A stretch of 64,000 nucleotides of DNA, from positions 62,001 to 126,000 of the forward strand of contig CAMDCN010000002.1 in the NCBI GenBank assembly GCA_945890485.1, given 5' to 3'. The translations under genes and the position numbers were made by a program. Under the pieces are notes generated by a model that saw only the letters and a program-made list of their open reading frames with translations, did not search any database and was not told the DNA's origin. Shown piece after piece: positions 27,767 to 36,829 of the stretch (within the stretch, counting starts at the first letter, position 1; the number at the start of each line of letters is the position of its first letter). Source of the stretch: Candidatus Sulfopaludibacter sp. SbA3. GTDB taxonomy: Bacteria > Acidobacteriota > Terriglobia > Bryobacterales > Bryobacteraceae.

Positions 27767-27788
27767 GATACCGCCAGTTATTGGTATC
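27767..27788. promoter_or_regulatory. Inverted repeat upstream of the DoxX gene
   Basis: GATACC and GGTATC are perfect 6-bp arms 10 bases apart, about 18 bp before the DoxX Shine-Dalgarno. Half-site spacing would suit a dimeric regulator. No second copy was found. Confidence 0.35.
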
Positions 27789-27854
27789 GTAACGGGTCCC
27801 GGAAGGACTCGAATCCCCAAACGCCGGAGCGGCGAGCTAACACGTTCGGGTTAT

Positions 27855-28484
27855 TTAGAGCTGAATGATTCCGCGCCGCACCCCGATCGCCACTGCCTGC
27901 GTCCGGTCGCTGGCGCCGAGCTTCTCCATGACGTGCTTCAGGTGAACCTTCACAGTCTCCTCGGAAATGAACAGTCGCTCGGCGATATCCCGATTCCGGT
28001 TGCCGCCCGCGACGTGGCGCAGTACGTCGATTTCCCTCGCGGTCAACGCGTCATCACTCAGGTGTTCGGCAAGTTGGGCCGCCGCTTCCTGCGCAATTCG
28101 TTTCTTTCCCGCGTGTACCTGTCGTATCACTTCTACAAGCTCGTTCGGCGGCAGGCTCTTCAGGACGTACCCTCGCGCTCCAGCTTCAAGCGCGCGCTGG
28201 ATCTCCACGTCACCCTCAAAGGTAGTCAGCATGATCACTCGGGCGGCCGGATATTGCGCGCGGATGGAGATCAGAACATCAATCCCGCTGATATCGGGCA
28301 ACCGCAGATCCATCAGCGTTACGTCGGGCTGATGCTCTTTGTAGCTCTGCAAGGCGTCGGTGCCGTTGGCCGCCTGCGCGACTAACCGCATGTCGGGCTG
28401 ACTGTTTATGATCGCCGCAATGCCTTCGCGCAGCAGAGGATGATCGTCCACGCTGAACACTCGGATAGGGGGTTGATCGTTCAT
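27855..28484 (-). CDS. NarL/FixJ-type response regulator (second)
   Basis: 209 aa. The receiver domain has acidic pair DD at 13-14, phospho-acceptor Asp59 (VTLMDLRLPD), LTTFEGDV and Lys in GYVLKSLPP. The LuxR HTH is ALTAREIDVLRHVAGGNRNRD then IAERLFISEETVKVHLKHVM. It is clearly paralogous to the regulator 1.2 kb downstream. The Reg_prop/HisKA_3 kinase about 1 kb upstream (29.5-32.5 kb) on the same strand is the natural partner, with a pseudogene now between them. Confidence 0.92.
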   Translation of the reverse strand: MNDQPPIRVFSVDDHPLLREGIAAIINSQPDMRLVAQAANGTDALQSYKEHQPDVTLMDLRLPDISGIDVLISIRAQYPAARVIMLTTFEGDVEIQRALEAGARGYVLKSLPPNELVEVIRQVHAGKKRIAQEAAAQLAEHLSDDALTAREIDVLRHVAGGNRNRDIAERLFISEETVKVHLKHVMEKLGASDRTQAVAIGVRRGIIQL

Positions 28485-28890
28485 CTTTCTCCTTTCTTCT
28501 GCCCGCTGAAAGCCACGAGAAGTTCCTGTCTATGGTCTGAGTTGAAGAGCAACGCTACGCGGGACGGAGAGTACCGCTCCGGTGCCGGCAGAAGCGCGAT
28601 TCCAAACATGACGCGGGCCGCAACACAGGCGGTTCAATACCGAGACTATTATCGCGGACGCGGACCCAAAACTGGCGGGTGGACTTGTGGATTCCATCTC
28701 GAACCGTGTCGCCGTGGAGAGCCGGCCTGCTTCTCTTCGAAAGGCGGCGGCGATGGCGACCCTGGAACAGAAATCCGGTACAACCTTTCCGGGTTGCAGC
28801 GCGGCATCACGGAGACCGATTCCAGGATGTTTCACTGCGGGAGTTCCGCGCCACCCGAAATACTTGCAGTCTGCGAGTACCTCGAAAGTG
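28485..28890. other. Non-coding stretch between regulator and pseudogene
   Basis: About 400 bp with no convincing gene on either strand. Several overlapping frames exist but have arginine/serine-rich shadow composition. CCACGAGAA at about 28513 loosely recalls the recurrent element but is too short to call. Given the pseudogene beside it, this is probably eroded coding DNA. Confidence 0.4.
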
Positions 28891-29395
28891 TTAGGCGGTT
28901 CGCCGAACGAGGGGTCCGATCAGCCAGCGAAGCGTGGCCGGAATGTCGCGGCGTAGCACGATCGCTTCGACCTCACGGAACACACCGCCGTCACGTTCCT
29001 CGAGACGGGTCGTGCTGAGAACCCGCCAGATCAGCCCGGCGCCGTTGTCGGCTGGCTTTCGGCGCGGGTTGCTTGTCCCATAGCCAGCAATCTCCTGGAC
29101 CCGTGTGGTTTGTGTGATGCGGTAGGGCCGCCGGGCGTCGACAGGAATCCGCGCAGACTTGAATTGCACTCTTGCGAAAGAGCGACGGGTTCGACATGAG
29201 GATGAGCGATGGGGACTCCAGCACGGCCGGCCGATAGTAGTCGCGCATTACCGGCAGAACCTGGCTAAGTGCTACGCCTGCGATGAAGATGGCTCCGATC
29301 CAGTGGTGAATCAGGCCGGAGTCTCTTCGGCCGAGAGAAGTTGCTACCAGTTGAGCGCCGCGCTTGAGCCGGCTTTCGAGGACGAGGTCTGCCAC
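28891..29395 (-). pseudogene. Frameshifted remnant of an acidobacterial conserved hypothetical gene
   Basis: Two - strand frames together spell one family protein. The first gives LSQVLPVMRDYYRPAVLESPSLI, and the second gives IPVDARRPYRITQTTRV then GAGLIWRVLSTTRLEERDGGV and LRRDIPATLRWLIGPLVRR. Related intact proteins, as I recall them, read like FLWRLNSYWRFEERDGGVYV and SLTRDIPxGLGWLI. The frame changes near 29165-29200, and the segment between is shorter than expected, so a deletion plus frameshift is likely. An operator-like repeat still lies upstream (29488-29506). Confidence 0.6.
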
Positions 29396-29487
29396 GCCTG
29401 CCCCCGGTCAATCCCTCTACTACTCGTCAACCAGTGGACTAGTTCGAACCGGAAAGCGGAAGCAGGTTATTGGTGCTCTCTCATCGT

Positions 29488-29506
29488 GGTAGTTGGCCCA
29501 GCTACG
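29488..29506. promoter_or_regulatory. Inverted-repeat element GGTAG...GCTAC, copy 2
   Basis: GGTAGTTGGCCCAGCTACG matches 15 of 19 bases of copy 1. It overlaps the sensor kinase stop codon and lies about 93-111 bp before the remnant gene's start, similar to copy 1's position before the hydrolase. Confidence 0.45.
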
Positions 29507-32500
29507 GCTTAGGACCATTCCATCGCCATCGAGACCTTCCGTGATCCTGGAATGCGATACGGCTGGGGACAGCGAGCTCAATTTCGGTGCCCGACGTGGA
29601 ACTGCTCCGGATAACGAATCGCGATTGGATTCGATTCGCTCTCTCATTCATACCCGAGAGACCCCAGTGTCCGTCGCGCCCAGCGGCCACAATTTTCGGG
29701 TCGATGCCACGGCCGTCGTCGCGTACTACCACACGAAGTTCGACGGCTGAATAGTGGATCTCCATTTCAACGCTCTTGGCTCGGGAATGGCGAAAGGCGT
29801 TGATCAACGCTTCGCGGCCGATTCGGTACACATCGTCTCGGAGAATCGGGTGCAGCGGCCGAGGCGCTCCCTCGACGATCACGCGAAACGCTACCGCTTC
29901 CTGGCTGTTGTCGGGCAGTGCCAGCTCTTGCTGAATCCGCGAAAATGCTTGCTCCAAATCGAGCGAAGCGCTGTTTGAGGAGCGCAGCCCGCGTACCGCG
30001 TTCCGTCCCTCTTCAATCACCTGCCGCATCAGTTGAAGCGCACGCGAAAGGACGGGCTTCGCCCGGGAATCCTTGTCTAACTGGTCGGCGGCGACGTGAA
30101 CCTGCATGGATGCGCTGAGAAACCCTTGCAGCAACGTGTCGTGCAGCTCCTGCGCAATGCGGGTCCGCTCGGCCAGCCTTTCCTCGAACCGGACGTTCAT
30201 CTGCTTGGTGACCTGGTGCAGCCGGTAACGGTATAGGGCGATCGTGGCGAAGCCGAGCCCGAGTAGCGAAGCGGCGCGGAACCACCACGTTTGCCACAAC
30301 ATTGGCGCAACGCGGAAGCTCGCCACCGCTTCGCTGCTGCTCCAGACGCCATCGGGGTTACTGGCGATGACGCGGAAACGATAATTGCCGGGGCCCAAGT
30401 TCGTATAGACGGCTTCTCTTGTCGCGGCGGGCTCGCTCCAATCTCGATCAAAGCCATCCAGCCGATAGCGGAATCGAACGCGATCCGGAACGGAAAGACT
30501 GAGCCCGGTGAAGGTGAAGGCGAGCCGGCGATGCCCGCCCTTGATCCGGATGGACGGCTGGAGAGCGACCGCATTTCCATCGGCGGAGACTGCCTGGATG
30601 TGGGCGATGGCAGGTGTCGTGTTGCTTCTCATTCGCTCCGGATCGACGACGGAAATCCCCCGATTCAACGAGAACCAGATCCGGCCTGGCTTGTCCGCGA
30701 CAACCGAACGATGCCGCTTCACGCCCTCCGTGCCGCGGAGTCCATCGGCCAGGCCGAACTCGTGCAGGTCGCTTTCCGTGAGGGCGCCTTGCCGGAGCCG
30801 CTCCCGGCTCACTCGCAATACGCGGCTGGCCGTGGAAACCCAAAGAAAACCGTCGTTGTCCTCCGCGAGGCCAAGGACAGGTTCGCGCAGGGAGGCCGGC
30901 GCCTTGGGTAGCGGTAGAATCCGCTCGCCCGCGCGGATCGAAAGACCGGTGGCGGTACCGATCCAAAGCACTCCGGCCGAATCCTCCAGCAGGCAATTGA
31001 CCTCACCCGCGGCATAGGCTTGCCAGCGGCCATTCGAGAGTGCGCTGAGTCCCATCGGGCTCGCGATCCAAACGACACCCGAGGATGTCTCGAGGATCGC
31101 ATTGACGGTGTTGGAAATCAGCCCGTCGGCGATTGTGTAGTTGGTGAACCGGCCGTTAGCGAGCTTGCTGACACCGCCACTTAAGGTGCCCGCCCATACG
31201 GCGCCATCGCGCGCCCGGTACACGGAATAGACGCTATTCTGCGCCAAGCCCTGCGCCGTGGTGAACGTTCGAGAGGTCGTCGAGTTTCCTTCGCCTTGCA
31301 GTAGCGTCAGGCCACCGTTTTGCCTGCCTACCCACAAATCACCGTTTCCACCGGCGATCGAGTAGATGATGTCCCGGACCAATCCCTCGCGGTCGATGCT
31401 TCCGCGCTGGCCGTCCTTCAGCCACCAGAGTCCTCCAGTCGCCGGAGCGAACCAGACCCGGCCATCCGGGGCGGCGAATATTGGGTTGCTCCCATCCGTT
31501 GGCACGCCCTCGGGTAGCGAATAGGTCACAAAAGTGCTGTCGCGAAGTCTCTCCAGGCCACCGCCGCTCCCAATCCAGATGTTACCCTCACGGTCCTCGA
31601 AGATCGACGTTACCGCATTGTTCGATTCGCCCCCGGGATCTACCAATGACGCCACGCCGTAACCGTTCACCCGAATCAATCCACGAGAATTCGTGCCAAC
31701 CCAGAGGTTTGCATCGCGGTCGACGGCGAGTGACAACGCCTGAACGCCATCAAGCGCGGCAGGAATGCCGGACTTCGTCAGCTTCTCTCCATCCCAGCGG
31801 ACGATACCGGCGTCCGTTCCAATCCACAACTCGTCATTGCCCGCGGACACAATCGCATTCACCTTCCGGTCCGGAAGGTTCTTGGTAATGGCGATGGTTT
31901 CGCTCCCCCGAAGGCGGAACAGGCCGACGTCGCGCGTCCCGACCCAACTGCTCCCATCAGGCGTTTGCGCAATGGCCAGCACTGGCGAACGCGAGAATCC
32001 AACCGGCGCCGCAACCGTTTCGAATTTCTCGCCGCGTAGAACGATCGCGCTCGGTTCACCCTGTAGGGCCCACAGCATCAGGGAACCGTCATGTGCGCGT
32101 CCCATGGCGGTGGCGTTCACGGAAGGCGCTCCCAATTTCCCCAACACATCTTCGAATACGCTGCCTCGATAGCGTAGAAGCGTCGGGCGTCTGAGGCGCG
32201 CCCAGAGGCTGCCGTCGCCGTCAACCGTCAAGCCCAACACGTGGCTCAGCGTGGGCGATTCCGGGATTCCCGACAGCATCGGCAGGAACCGGAGGCCGTC
32301 AAAACGGAAGAGCCCGCGCTCCGTACCGATCCAAAGATATCCATCTGGGGTCTGATTGATGGAGTAGATCGGTCCTTTCGGAAGGCCACTTTCGGCGCCC
32401 CATCGTTGCCGTACGTACTGCGAGATCGTCCGGTGTGGATCGATGGCGTAGCTGGCGGGAATCGACAGAACGCCGAGCAGGCACGCGGCGAGCAGTCGAA

Positions 32501-32549
32501 GGCGCCTAAGGCAGGTACTCGAACTTCTCAATGACCACCTCGACGCCAT
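29502..32549 (-). CDS. Reg_prop/Y_Y_Y sensor histidine kinase (HisKA_3)
   Basis: 1015 aa. A signal peptide or anchor (LRLLAACLLGVLSIPASYA) is followed by about 14 Reg_prop beta-propeller repeats (TPDGYLWIGTERGLFRFDG, DREGNIWIGSGGGLERLRD, DSAGVLWIGTATGLS), a Y_Y_Y domain near 660-745 (RFRYRLDGFDRDW...LGPGNYRFRV), a membrane segment near 755-780, His803 in AQELHDTLLQGF (HisKA_3) and an HATPase (REALINAFRHSRA, VRDDGRGIDP). The periplasmic propeller probably senses a carbohydrate or other exported ligand. It overlaps the GH16-like gene by 44 bp. NarL-type regulators lie downstream. Confidence 0.93.
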   Translation of the reverse strand: MASRWSLRSSSTCLRRLRLLAACLLGVLSIPASYAIDPHRTISQYVRQRWGAESGLPKGPIYSINQTPDGYLWIGTERGLFRFDGLRFLPMLSGIPESPTLSHVLGLTVDGDGSLWARLRRPTLLRYRGSVFEDVLGKLGAPSVNATAMGRAHDGSLMLWALQGEPSAIVLRGEKFETVAAPVGFSRSPVLAIAQTPDGSSWVGTRDVGLFRLRGSETIAITKNLPDRKVNAIVSAGNDELWIGTDAGIVRWDGEKLTKSGIPAALDGVQALSLAVDRDANLWVGTNSRGLIRVNGYGVASLVDPGGESNNAVTSIFEDREGNIWIGSGGGLERLRDSTFVTYSLPEGVPTDGSNPIFAAPDGRVWFAPATGGLWWLKDGQRGSIDREGLVRDIIYSIAGGNGDLWVGRQNGGLTLLQGEGNSTTSRTFTTAQGLAQNSVYSVYRARDGAVWAGTLSGGVSKLANGRFTNYTIADGLISNTVNAILETSSGVVWIASPMGLSALSNGRWQAYAAGEVNCLLEDSAGVLWIGTATGLSIRAGERILPLPKAPASLREPVLGLAEDNDGFLWVSTASRVLRVSRERLRQGALTESDLHEFGLADGLRGTEGVKRHRSVVADKPGRIWFSLNRGISVVDPERMRSNTTPAIAHIQAVSADGNAVALQPSIRIKGGHRRLAFTFTGLSLSVPDRVRFRYRLDGFDRDWSEPAATREAVYTNLGPGNYRFRVIASNPDGVWSSSEAVASFRVAPMLWQTWWFRAASLLGLGFATIALYRYRLHQVTKQMNVRFEERLAERTRIAQELHDTLLQGFLSASMQVHVAADQLDKDSRAKPVLSRALQLMRQVIEEGRNAVRGLRSSNSASLDLEQAFSRIQQELALPDNSQEAVAFRVIVEGAPRPLHPILRDDVYRIGREALINAFRHSRAKSVEMEIHYSAVELRVVVRDDGRGIDPKIVAAGRDGHWGLSGMNERANRIQSRFVIRSSSTSGTEIELAVPSRIAFQDHGRSRWRWNGPKP

Positions 32550-33588
32550 TCTGCTGGGACGTTCGCGACTTTCCGAACGTGTATAAGTTCAGATGCACTC
32601 GTTCGCCACCCGGAGTGGGGATTCCGGAAGTGAAGACATGCTCCGCAACCAGTTCCTTTGTAGCGCGATGGCTCTTGAACGAGACCCGCGCCGGTTCCCA
32701 CCGGAAAGAATTCGTCAGGCTGCCACCCGGCGAATCGAACCGGAACACATTCGCTGGAACGTAATAGGGCTGGATGGCGAACTGGGCGTTCTTGGCGCCG
32801 GGATCGCCCCACTGGCTCAGTTGGATATCGATCTCCCGGTGATTCTGGCCGGCTTCCATGGGATCGTACGTGAAGAGGCCCAGGACGGTCCCCGGCTCCA
32901 ACCGAGGTACGTTCCGCATGACGAACCGGTAAAGCCCGTAGCCGAGGCCACGTGTCAACGCGATCTCCGCGCACGTCCATTCATCGCGTTCGCGAGCGAT
33001 GCGAAGGTGCAGAAATCCTTCGGCATCCGTCCAGACGTTGGACGCCCGATTGGCGTGCATCACGCCGCCGCTGTCGCTTGGGACTTGCAGCACTTCCCAG
33101 TCGTATCCACTGAATTGTATGCTCTTCGGCACGATGGGAGGCGCGATTGGCGATGGCCGCCCCGGCGACAGGGCGATCGCCTTCACCGCGCCGCCAACCG
33201 CAGGTAGAGCGTCGGTCTTTTTGGCTACAGCAAATTCAGGATCCACCAGTAGTGCGGCGTAGTCGGTTCCCAGATGCGTGGGGCTGCTGAAGGTTGAATC
33301 CGGCTCGATGTTGGTGAACGGTTTGCTCGAGAGTGGCTGCACCCACCAGATGCCACTCTTAGCGTAGAGAACAACTCGCTGTCCGGAGCGGGCGCCCGTG
33401 ACGCGACCCGATATCGTCTCCATTCTCGCCGCGCCACCGGGGCCAGACTCCGGAATCTCAGTAAAGTGGATAGCCGGTTGCGAACAAGCCTGCAGGGCAA
33501 GGGACAGCAGGGCTAAGGCGCCCGCATAGTGGCGTGGAGGTCCTGATGGTGCCACAGTCTTTACCCTATCAAAACCGGCCACGGGCAC
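32506..33588 (-). CDS. Lipoprotein with GH16-like fold, probably non-catalytic
   Basis: 360 aa. A hydrophobic stretch ends in LALQAC, a lipobox, so it is probably a lipoprotein. An internal GTG start would give a shorter leader. The C-terminal 210 residues follow the concanavalin-like GH16 order: SGYDWEVLQ, FLHLRI, CAEIALTRGLGYGLYRFVMRN, then REIDIQLSQWG and FRWEPARVSF. The GH16 catalytic motif is ExDxxE; the stretch here, EIDIQLS, has Gln where the acid/base Glu of a compact EIDIE form would be. It therefore probably binds rather than cuts a glycan. It is coupled to the Reg_prop kinase, perhaps as its ligand-binding partner. Confidence 0.7.
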   Translation of the reverse strand: MPVAGFDRVKTVAPSGPPRHYAGALALLSLALQACSQPAIHFTEIPESGPGGAARMETISGRVTGARSGQRVVLYAKSGIWWVQPLSSKPFTNIEPDSTFSSPTHLGTDYAALLVDPEFAVAKKTDALPAVGGAVKAIALSPGRPSPIAPPIVPKSIQFSGYDWEVLQVPSDSGGVMHANRASNVWTDAEGFLHLRIARERDEWTCAEIALTRGLGYGLYRFVMRNVPRLEPGTVLGLFTYDPMEAGQNHREIDIQLSQWGDPGAKNAQFAIQPYYVPANVFRFDSPGGSLTNSFRWEPARVSFKSHRATKELVAEHVFTSGIPTPGGERVHLNLYTFGKSRTSQQNGVEVVIEKFEYLP

Positions 33589-33677
33589 GAATCACCCGAT
33601 CGTGTTAGCGCGCCGATTGCGCCCGGGAACTCTCTGGTTTTCAGGGAATAGCCGGTTATGGTTCCACTCAGCTCCTT

Positions 33678-35006
33678 TCAGAATTTGAACGTGGCCCAAA
33701 GGCCGACGAAATCCACCGCGTGTCCCAAGCCAACCTCGCGCAGGAATGGACCGGGGAAAAAGTGCAGGTAGTTGGCAGTAAAGCTTAGATGCCGAGTCGC
33801 TTCCCATTCCAGCATCACATTTGCGTGAGCGCCGATGTAGCGGGAGCGGGCCTCCCGCCCGGAAACGATCAGGTTGCCTGGCATGTCATAGATTCCGTCT
33901 CGCGTCGACTGCCGCCAGAAGTAGTCGGCGTCCGCTGAAACGGTTACGCCCCGGCCGATGGGCACTGTCACGGATGGATGCAGATCCATGATGTTGTAAG
34001 GACCCAGCAGATCGGCTTCGCTGAAGTAGGCTCCCTTGGGAAAGAGCGCGTTGAATGTGCCGAGTCTTCGGTCGAGCGGATTCCTGTCTCCACTGGCGAT
34101 GTCGGCCTTCAAGCCGATTCGCGGGCGCAGGGCCAGGCTCTCCAACGTGTACCCACTGTTCGAGGCTACAGTCCACGCGCGAATCTGCGAGGATCCGAAC
34201 GTGCCGAACTGCCATAGGCCCTCGTAGTCGAAGTCCCAGGCTCTGACCTTGTCGTACCATCGCACGCCGGCGGAGTGACGCTGTTCCCGCGCCGCGCCCT
34301 GATCGAACTCGTGATTCTTACGGTCTAGCCCGAGATAGTACAGGTCGGCTGAACCCCATCGCCGGCGCTTGGCCGTGGCGTACGCGCCCCAGAACGATTG
34401 CCGATGGCCAATCGAATCGTCAAACTTTCCGGGATTGGTCTCGGCGGGGCGAATGGCCAACAAGTCCACCCTCCAGTGAGTGCTCTCCCCCGAAAGGCGG
34501 CCGCCATCGAACGATTGGCGGACGTTGGGTCCTTCCCGGATGCCCACGAGCCGCGATGACCCGAGACTGATCTCCTGCCGCCCGGCCCGCAGTTGTATCG
34601 CCGAGCCAGGCGACTTCACTTCGACGAAGGCCTGATGGACATCAAGTTCGTCCCGGTCTGGCGGCCGGGGACCTCCGATCCGGCCGCTCTCGATACCGCT
34701 CTTCATTTGGCTGAAGACGCGCAGGCGGCTTCCCAGGTGAAGATCGGCATGTAACATGTATCGCTGAAGCAGGTATCCGTTCCCGTCGTCGGGATCCAGT
34801 CCCCAGACGGGGTTGCGAAAGTATTCGTAGCGTTGGCGCGTCTCTCCACCGATCGTGAGATACATCCCTCGGCTTCCCATTGGGATGTTCTTCAGCGAGT
34901 TTGAACGTTGGTTGCTCCAATCTTCTTCGTAGCGAATCAATTTGAACTCAGGCGGTTGTTCACTGAGCGGCAGCAAGAGCAGGCACAGTACCTGAGGCAT
35001 GCACAT
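33678..35006 (-). CDS. Alginate-export-family outer-membrane porin
   Basis: 442 aa from the ATG at 35006, chosen for GAGGAG 7 bases upstream and the signal peptide starting MCMPQVLCLLLLPLS. EETRQRYEYF-like text (GGETRQRYEYFRNPVWG), YLLQRYMLHADLHLGSRLRVF, LRAGRQEISLGSSRLVGIREG, then FDGGRL and the ending FVGLWATFKF match the Alginate_exp family of 18-strand barrels. Such porins pass small or anionic solutes. Island element D lies 61-74 bp upstream, inside the 3' end of the amidohydrolase gene, so this gene may have its own promoter. Confidence 0.87.
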   Translation of the reverse strand: MCMPQVLCLLLLPLSEQPPEFKLIRYEEDWSNQRSNSLKNIPMGSRGMYLTIGGETRQRYEYFRNPVWGLDPDDGNGYLLQRYMLHADLHLGSRLRVFSQMKSGIESGRIGGPRPPDRDELDVHQAFVEVKSPGSAIQLRAGRQEISLGSSRLVGIREGPNVRQSFDGGRLSGESTHWRVDLLAIRPAETNPGKFDDSIGHRQSFWGAYATAKRRRWGSADLYYLGLDRKNHEFDQGAAREQRHSAGVRWYDKVRAWDFDYEGLWQFGTFGSSQIRAWTVASNSGYTLESLALRPRIGLKADIASGDRNPLDRRLGTFNALFPKGAYFSEADLLGPYNIMDLHPSVTVPIGRGVTVSADADYFWRQSTRDGIYDMPGNLIVSGREARSRYIGAHANVMLEWEATRHLSFTANYLHFFPGPFLREVGLGHAVDFVGLWATFKF

Positions 35007-35017
35007 CGCTTTACTCC

Positions 35018-36829
35018 TCAGAAGGCAAAGCAATCGCAGCCGGTTCCGCCACCCCACAAGCTGAACTCACGAGATTGACTTTGGCTGGCGCAGCGATGCG
35101 TGGTCGTCACCAAGTGCCCGCTTTTTGCATTGTGGTAACCGCCGAAGTGCTTGACCGGAGACCAATCGTTGCTGATTGGGGGTAGCGGCGGGCAGCTTCT
35201 TAAAAACTCTTCGGCCCCATACACGATCTTGCCGCCCAGCACCGTCAACACCGACTCCACATGCTTAATCTCCTCTTCCGGGATCGAGAAGTAGTCGGCT
35301 GATAGAGCCGTGAAATCCGCCAATTGCCCGATCGCAATCTCCCCTTTGCCCCCTTGCTCCGAACTGAACCAGCTCGATCCCGTCGTATACAGGCGCAGCG
35401 CTTCCTCGCGCGACAACAGGTTCGATTCTCCATAGAGAGCCGTGCCCCCGACGGTTCTGCCGGTGGTCAGCCAGTAGAGCCCAACCCACGGATTGTAACT
35501 GGCCACGCGCGTCGCGTCAGTCCCGCCGCCGACCGGCACGCCCATCTCCAACATGCGCCGCACAGGCGGCGTGCGCCGCGCCGCGGAAGCGCCGTAACGA
35601 TCCACGAAATACTCGCCTTGATAGGCCATCCGGTGCTGAATGGCGATGCCTCCGCCGAGTTGCCGCACGCGATCGATGTTCCGGTCGTCGATTGTTTCCG
35701 CGTGGTCGAAGAACCAGTGCAGACCATCGAAGGGGATTTCGCGATTCACCGCCTCGAAGACGTTCAGCATGCGCGTGATCGACTCGTTGTAGGTGGCGTG
35801 CAGGCGAAACGGCCAACGATTGGCAACGAGAATGCGGATTACTTGTTCGAGGTCCGGCTCCATGGTCGGAGAAAGCTCCGGACGGGGCTCCAGAAAGTCC
35901 TCGAAATCGGCGGCGGAGAAAACCAGCATCTCTCCGGCGCCGTTCATGCGATAGAAGCTATCGCCGTCGCCGGGCTTTGCCATTTGCACCCATTTGGCGA
36001 AGTCGTCCCGTTCTTCCTTCGGGCGTTGGGTGAACAGGTTGTACGCCAGGCGAACCGTCAGTTCGCCGCGGCTGGCCAGACCCTCTACGACTCGATAGTC
36101 GTCGGGATAGTTTTGGAATCCGCCGCCCGCATCGATGGCGGAGGTCAGTCCCAACCGGTTCATCTCGCGCATGAAATGGCGGGTCGAATTGGCCGCTTCG
36201 TCCGGATTCAGCTTGGGGGCCTTGGCGAGGGTGGAGTAGAGGATGCTCGCGTTCGGCCGCGCAATCAGCAGGCCGGTGAGCCGACCTGCTGCGTCGCGCT
36301 GAATCTCGCCGCCGGGCGGGTTCGGCGTGTCTTTCGTATAGCCACACACGCGGAGGGCGGCGGCGTTAACCCATGCGCGGTCGTAGAGGTGGAGGATGAA
36401 GCAGGGCGTGTCTCCGGTGGCGGAGTTAATCTCTTCCATTGTCGGCATGCGCCGCTCTGCGAATTGCTGTTCGGTCCAACCGCCCACGACGCGCACCCAC
36501 TGGGGTGGTGGCGTCCGGCGAGCCTGTTCCTTCAGCATCCGCAGGGCGTCGGCCAAGGACGGCACCCCGTCCCACCGCAGCTCCATATTGAAATTCAAGC
36601 CCCCACGAATCAGGTGCAGATGGCTGTCGTTCAATCCGGGGATTACTGTTCGTCCCTGTAGATTCACTGTTTCGGCGTGGGGGCCTTGCAGGGAAAGCAT
36701 CTCCGCGTCAGAGCCCACGCCGACGAACTTGCCGCCTCGTACCGCGACCGCGGTGGCATGGGGCCGGGAACGGTCCAGCGTCGTTATGTTCCCGCCGTGG
36801 TACACCACATCCGGCGCGTGTGAAGGCAT
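35018..36829 (-). CDS. Amidohydrolase-family metal-dependent hydrolase (YtcJ-like)
   Basis: 603 aa from the ATG at 36829, which overlaps the previous stop as TAATG. VVYHGGNITTLDRSRPHATAVAVRGG, VIPGLNDSHLHLIRGG (metal-binding HxH), FRLHATYNES, DHAETIDD, VPVGGGTDATR (catalytic Asp) and LGGKIVYG are the marks of the YtcJ-like amidohydrolases. These hydrolyse amides or esters, and some are annotated as exoenzymes for formimino compounds. The last 40 residues (HRCASQSQSREFSLWGGGTG) go beyond the usual end and overlap regulatory element D. Confidence 0.93.
   Translation of the reverse strand: MPSHAPDVVYHGGNITTLDRSRPHATAVAVRGGKFVGVGSDAEMLSLQGPHAETVNLQGRTVIPGLNDSHLHLIRGGLNFNMELRWDGVPSLADALRMLKEQARRTPPPQWVRVVGGWTEQQFAERRMPTMEEINSATGDTPCFILHLYDRAWVNAAALRVCGYTKDTPNPPGGEIQRDAAGRLTGLLIARPNASILYSTLAKAPKLNPDEAANSTRHFMREMNRLGLTSAIDAGGGFQNYPDDYRVVEGLASRGELTVRLAYNLFTQRPKEERDDFAKWVQMAKPGDGDSFYRMNGAGEMLVFSAADFEDFLEPRPELSPTMEPDLEQVIRILVANRWPFRLHATYNESITRMLNVFEAVNREIPFDGLHWFFDHAETIDDRNIDRVRQLGGGIAIQHRMAYQGEYFVDRYGASAARRTPPVRRMLEMGVPVGGGTDATRVASYNPWVGLYWLTTGRTVGGTALYGESNLLSREEALRLYTTGSSWFSSEQGGKGEIAIGQLADFTALSADYFSIPEEEIKHVESVLTVLGGKIVYGAEEFLRSCPPLPPISNDWSPVKHFGGYHNAKSGHLVTTTHRCASQSQSREFSLWGGGTGCDCFAF
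35067..35080 (-). promoter_or_regulatory. Recurrent island element, partial copy D
   Basis: TCACGAGATTGACT matches 13 of 14 bases of the core of copy A. It lies 61-74 bp before the alginate-export gene start and within the end of the preceding coding region. No CATAGT-like hexamer follows at the 20-base spacing seen in other copies. Confidence 0.4.

Noticed and set aside
27790-27825. tRNA-like tail (GGATTCGAGTCC in reverse complement) suggesting a tRNA fragment or attachment site
   Set aside because: The T-arm would have an A-C mismatch at the closing pair, no acceptor or anticodon arm can be built, and no integrase or matching direct repeat is present.
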